Assembly: GCA_934457095.1 (NCBI GenBank)
Contig: CAKSHJ010000018.1
Coordinates: forward strand, 1-11,083
Length of the DNA stretch: 11,083 bases
Source of the DNA: an uncultured Eubacteriales bacterium
Lineage (GTDB): Bacteria > Bacillota > Clostridia > Oscillospirales > Acutalibacteraceae
Reading direction: 5' to 3'
Of this stretch, positions 10,990 through 11,083 are shown in pieces. Made by a program: the position numbers and the translations under genes. The notes beneath the pieces were generated by a model. It searched no databases, was not told where the DNA came from, and was given only the letters and a program-made list of their open reading frames with translations. Numbering within the stretch: position 1 is the first letter of the stretch; each line of letters opens with the position of its first letter.

Positions 10990-11083
10990 GTATTGTTCGC
11001 CAACCACGGAATTGCGTTTTTGTACCGAGGTTGTATGTGTTGCCGTGCATTCCACGGCTTCTACGCGTTTTGGTATCTTCGCT
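10954..11083 (-). CDS. 3' end of an unknown gene (partial)
   Basis: The visible frame reads AKIPKRVEAVECTATHTTSV then QKRNSVVGEQYMKIVDEILKGV and a TAA at 10954-10956. The start is outside the window and the family cannot be named from 42 residues. The final KIVDEILKGV is shared with the methyltransferase, encoded by nearly the same DNA, and contains the SD for the methyltransferase. It is the first visible gene of the operon. Confidence 0.75.
   Translation of the reverse strand, partial: AKIPKRVEAVECTATHTTSVQKRNSVVGEQYMKIVDEILKGV

Overview
All genes in this window lie on the minus strand. I see no convincing plus-strand gene. Shine-Dalgarno sites are strong (AAAGGAG/AGGAGG). The gene content is a ParB/Spo0J-like protein, a small DPPH methyltransferase, a thioester/SpaA-type surface adhesin, RelB-YoeB, and many small zinc-ribbon and repeat proteins. 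Together this suggests an integrative or plasmid-like mobile region of a gut-type Firmicute (class Clostridia). That assignment is inference from gene families, not from a marker gene.

Layout in transcription order, right to left. At 11083-9550 is a tightly packed operon: the 3' end of an unknown gene, a SAM-dependent methyltransferase, and a ParB-like protein whose coding sequence carries two in-frame copies of the palindrome GGGACGTACGTCCC/T. From 9550 to 3525 is an array of unrelated accessory genes: a zinc-ribbon protein, a membrane protein fused to a zinc ribbon, a TM/coiled-coil protein, two paralogous Cys-Phe-Gly hexapeptide (predicted left-handed beta-helix) proteins, a leucine-rich-repeat protein, a membrane protein, a shortened DinJ/RelB-type antitoxin and two paralogous unknowns. 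Groups of one to three genes are separated by near-identical intergenic units of about 120-130 bp. In transcription order each unit runs: TAA stop codon of the upstream gene, terminator hairpin, SD-like sequence followed by a two-codon ORF, the 14-bp palindrome, then the Shine-Dalgarno of the next gene.

From 3524 to 1 is one adhesin gene (signal peptide, thioester domain, SpaA/Cna-B domains) split by a group II intron at 785-2830. The intron starts GTGCG, ends AT, and has a 34-nt domain V, a domain VI-like helix with an unpaired A eight bases from the 3' end, a 16+7 bp domain IV basal stem, and an EBS1 candidate that pairs with the last seven bases of the 5' exon. Removing it restores the SpaA motif V-K-E-T-Q-A-P-K-G-Y in frame. 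Domain IV holds no reverse transcriptase/maturase. It carries a RelB-YoeB toxin-antitoxin operon and a zinc-ribbon lipoprotein gene, each with its own recognisable promoter, and the lipoprotein gene has its own terminator.

The two most unusual things here are therefore the intron, which uses domain IV as a cargo bay for an addiction module, and the stop-to-SD palindromic intergenic unit that links unrelated genes.
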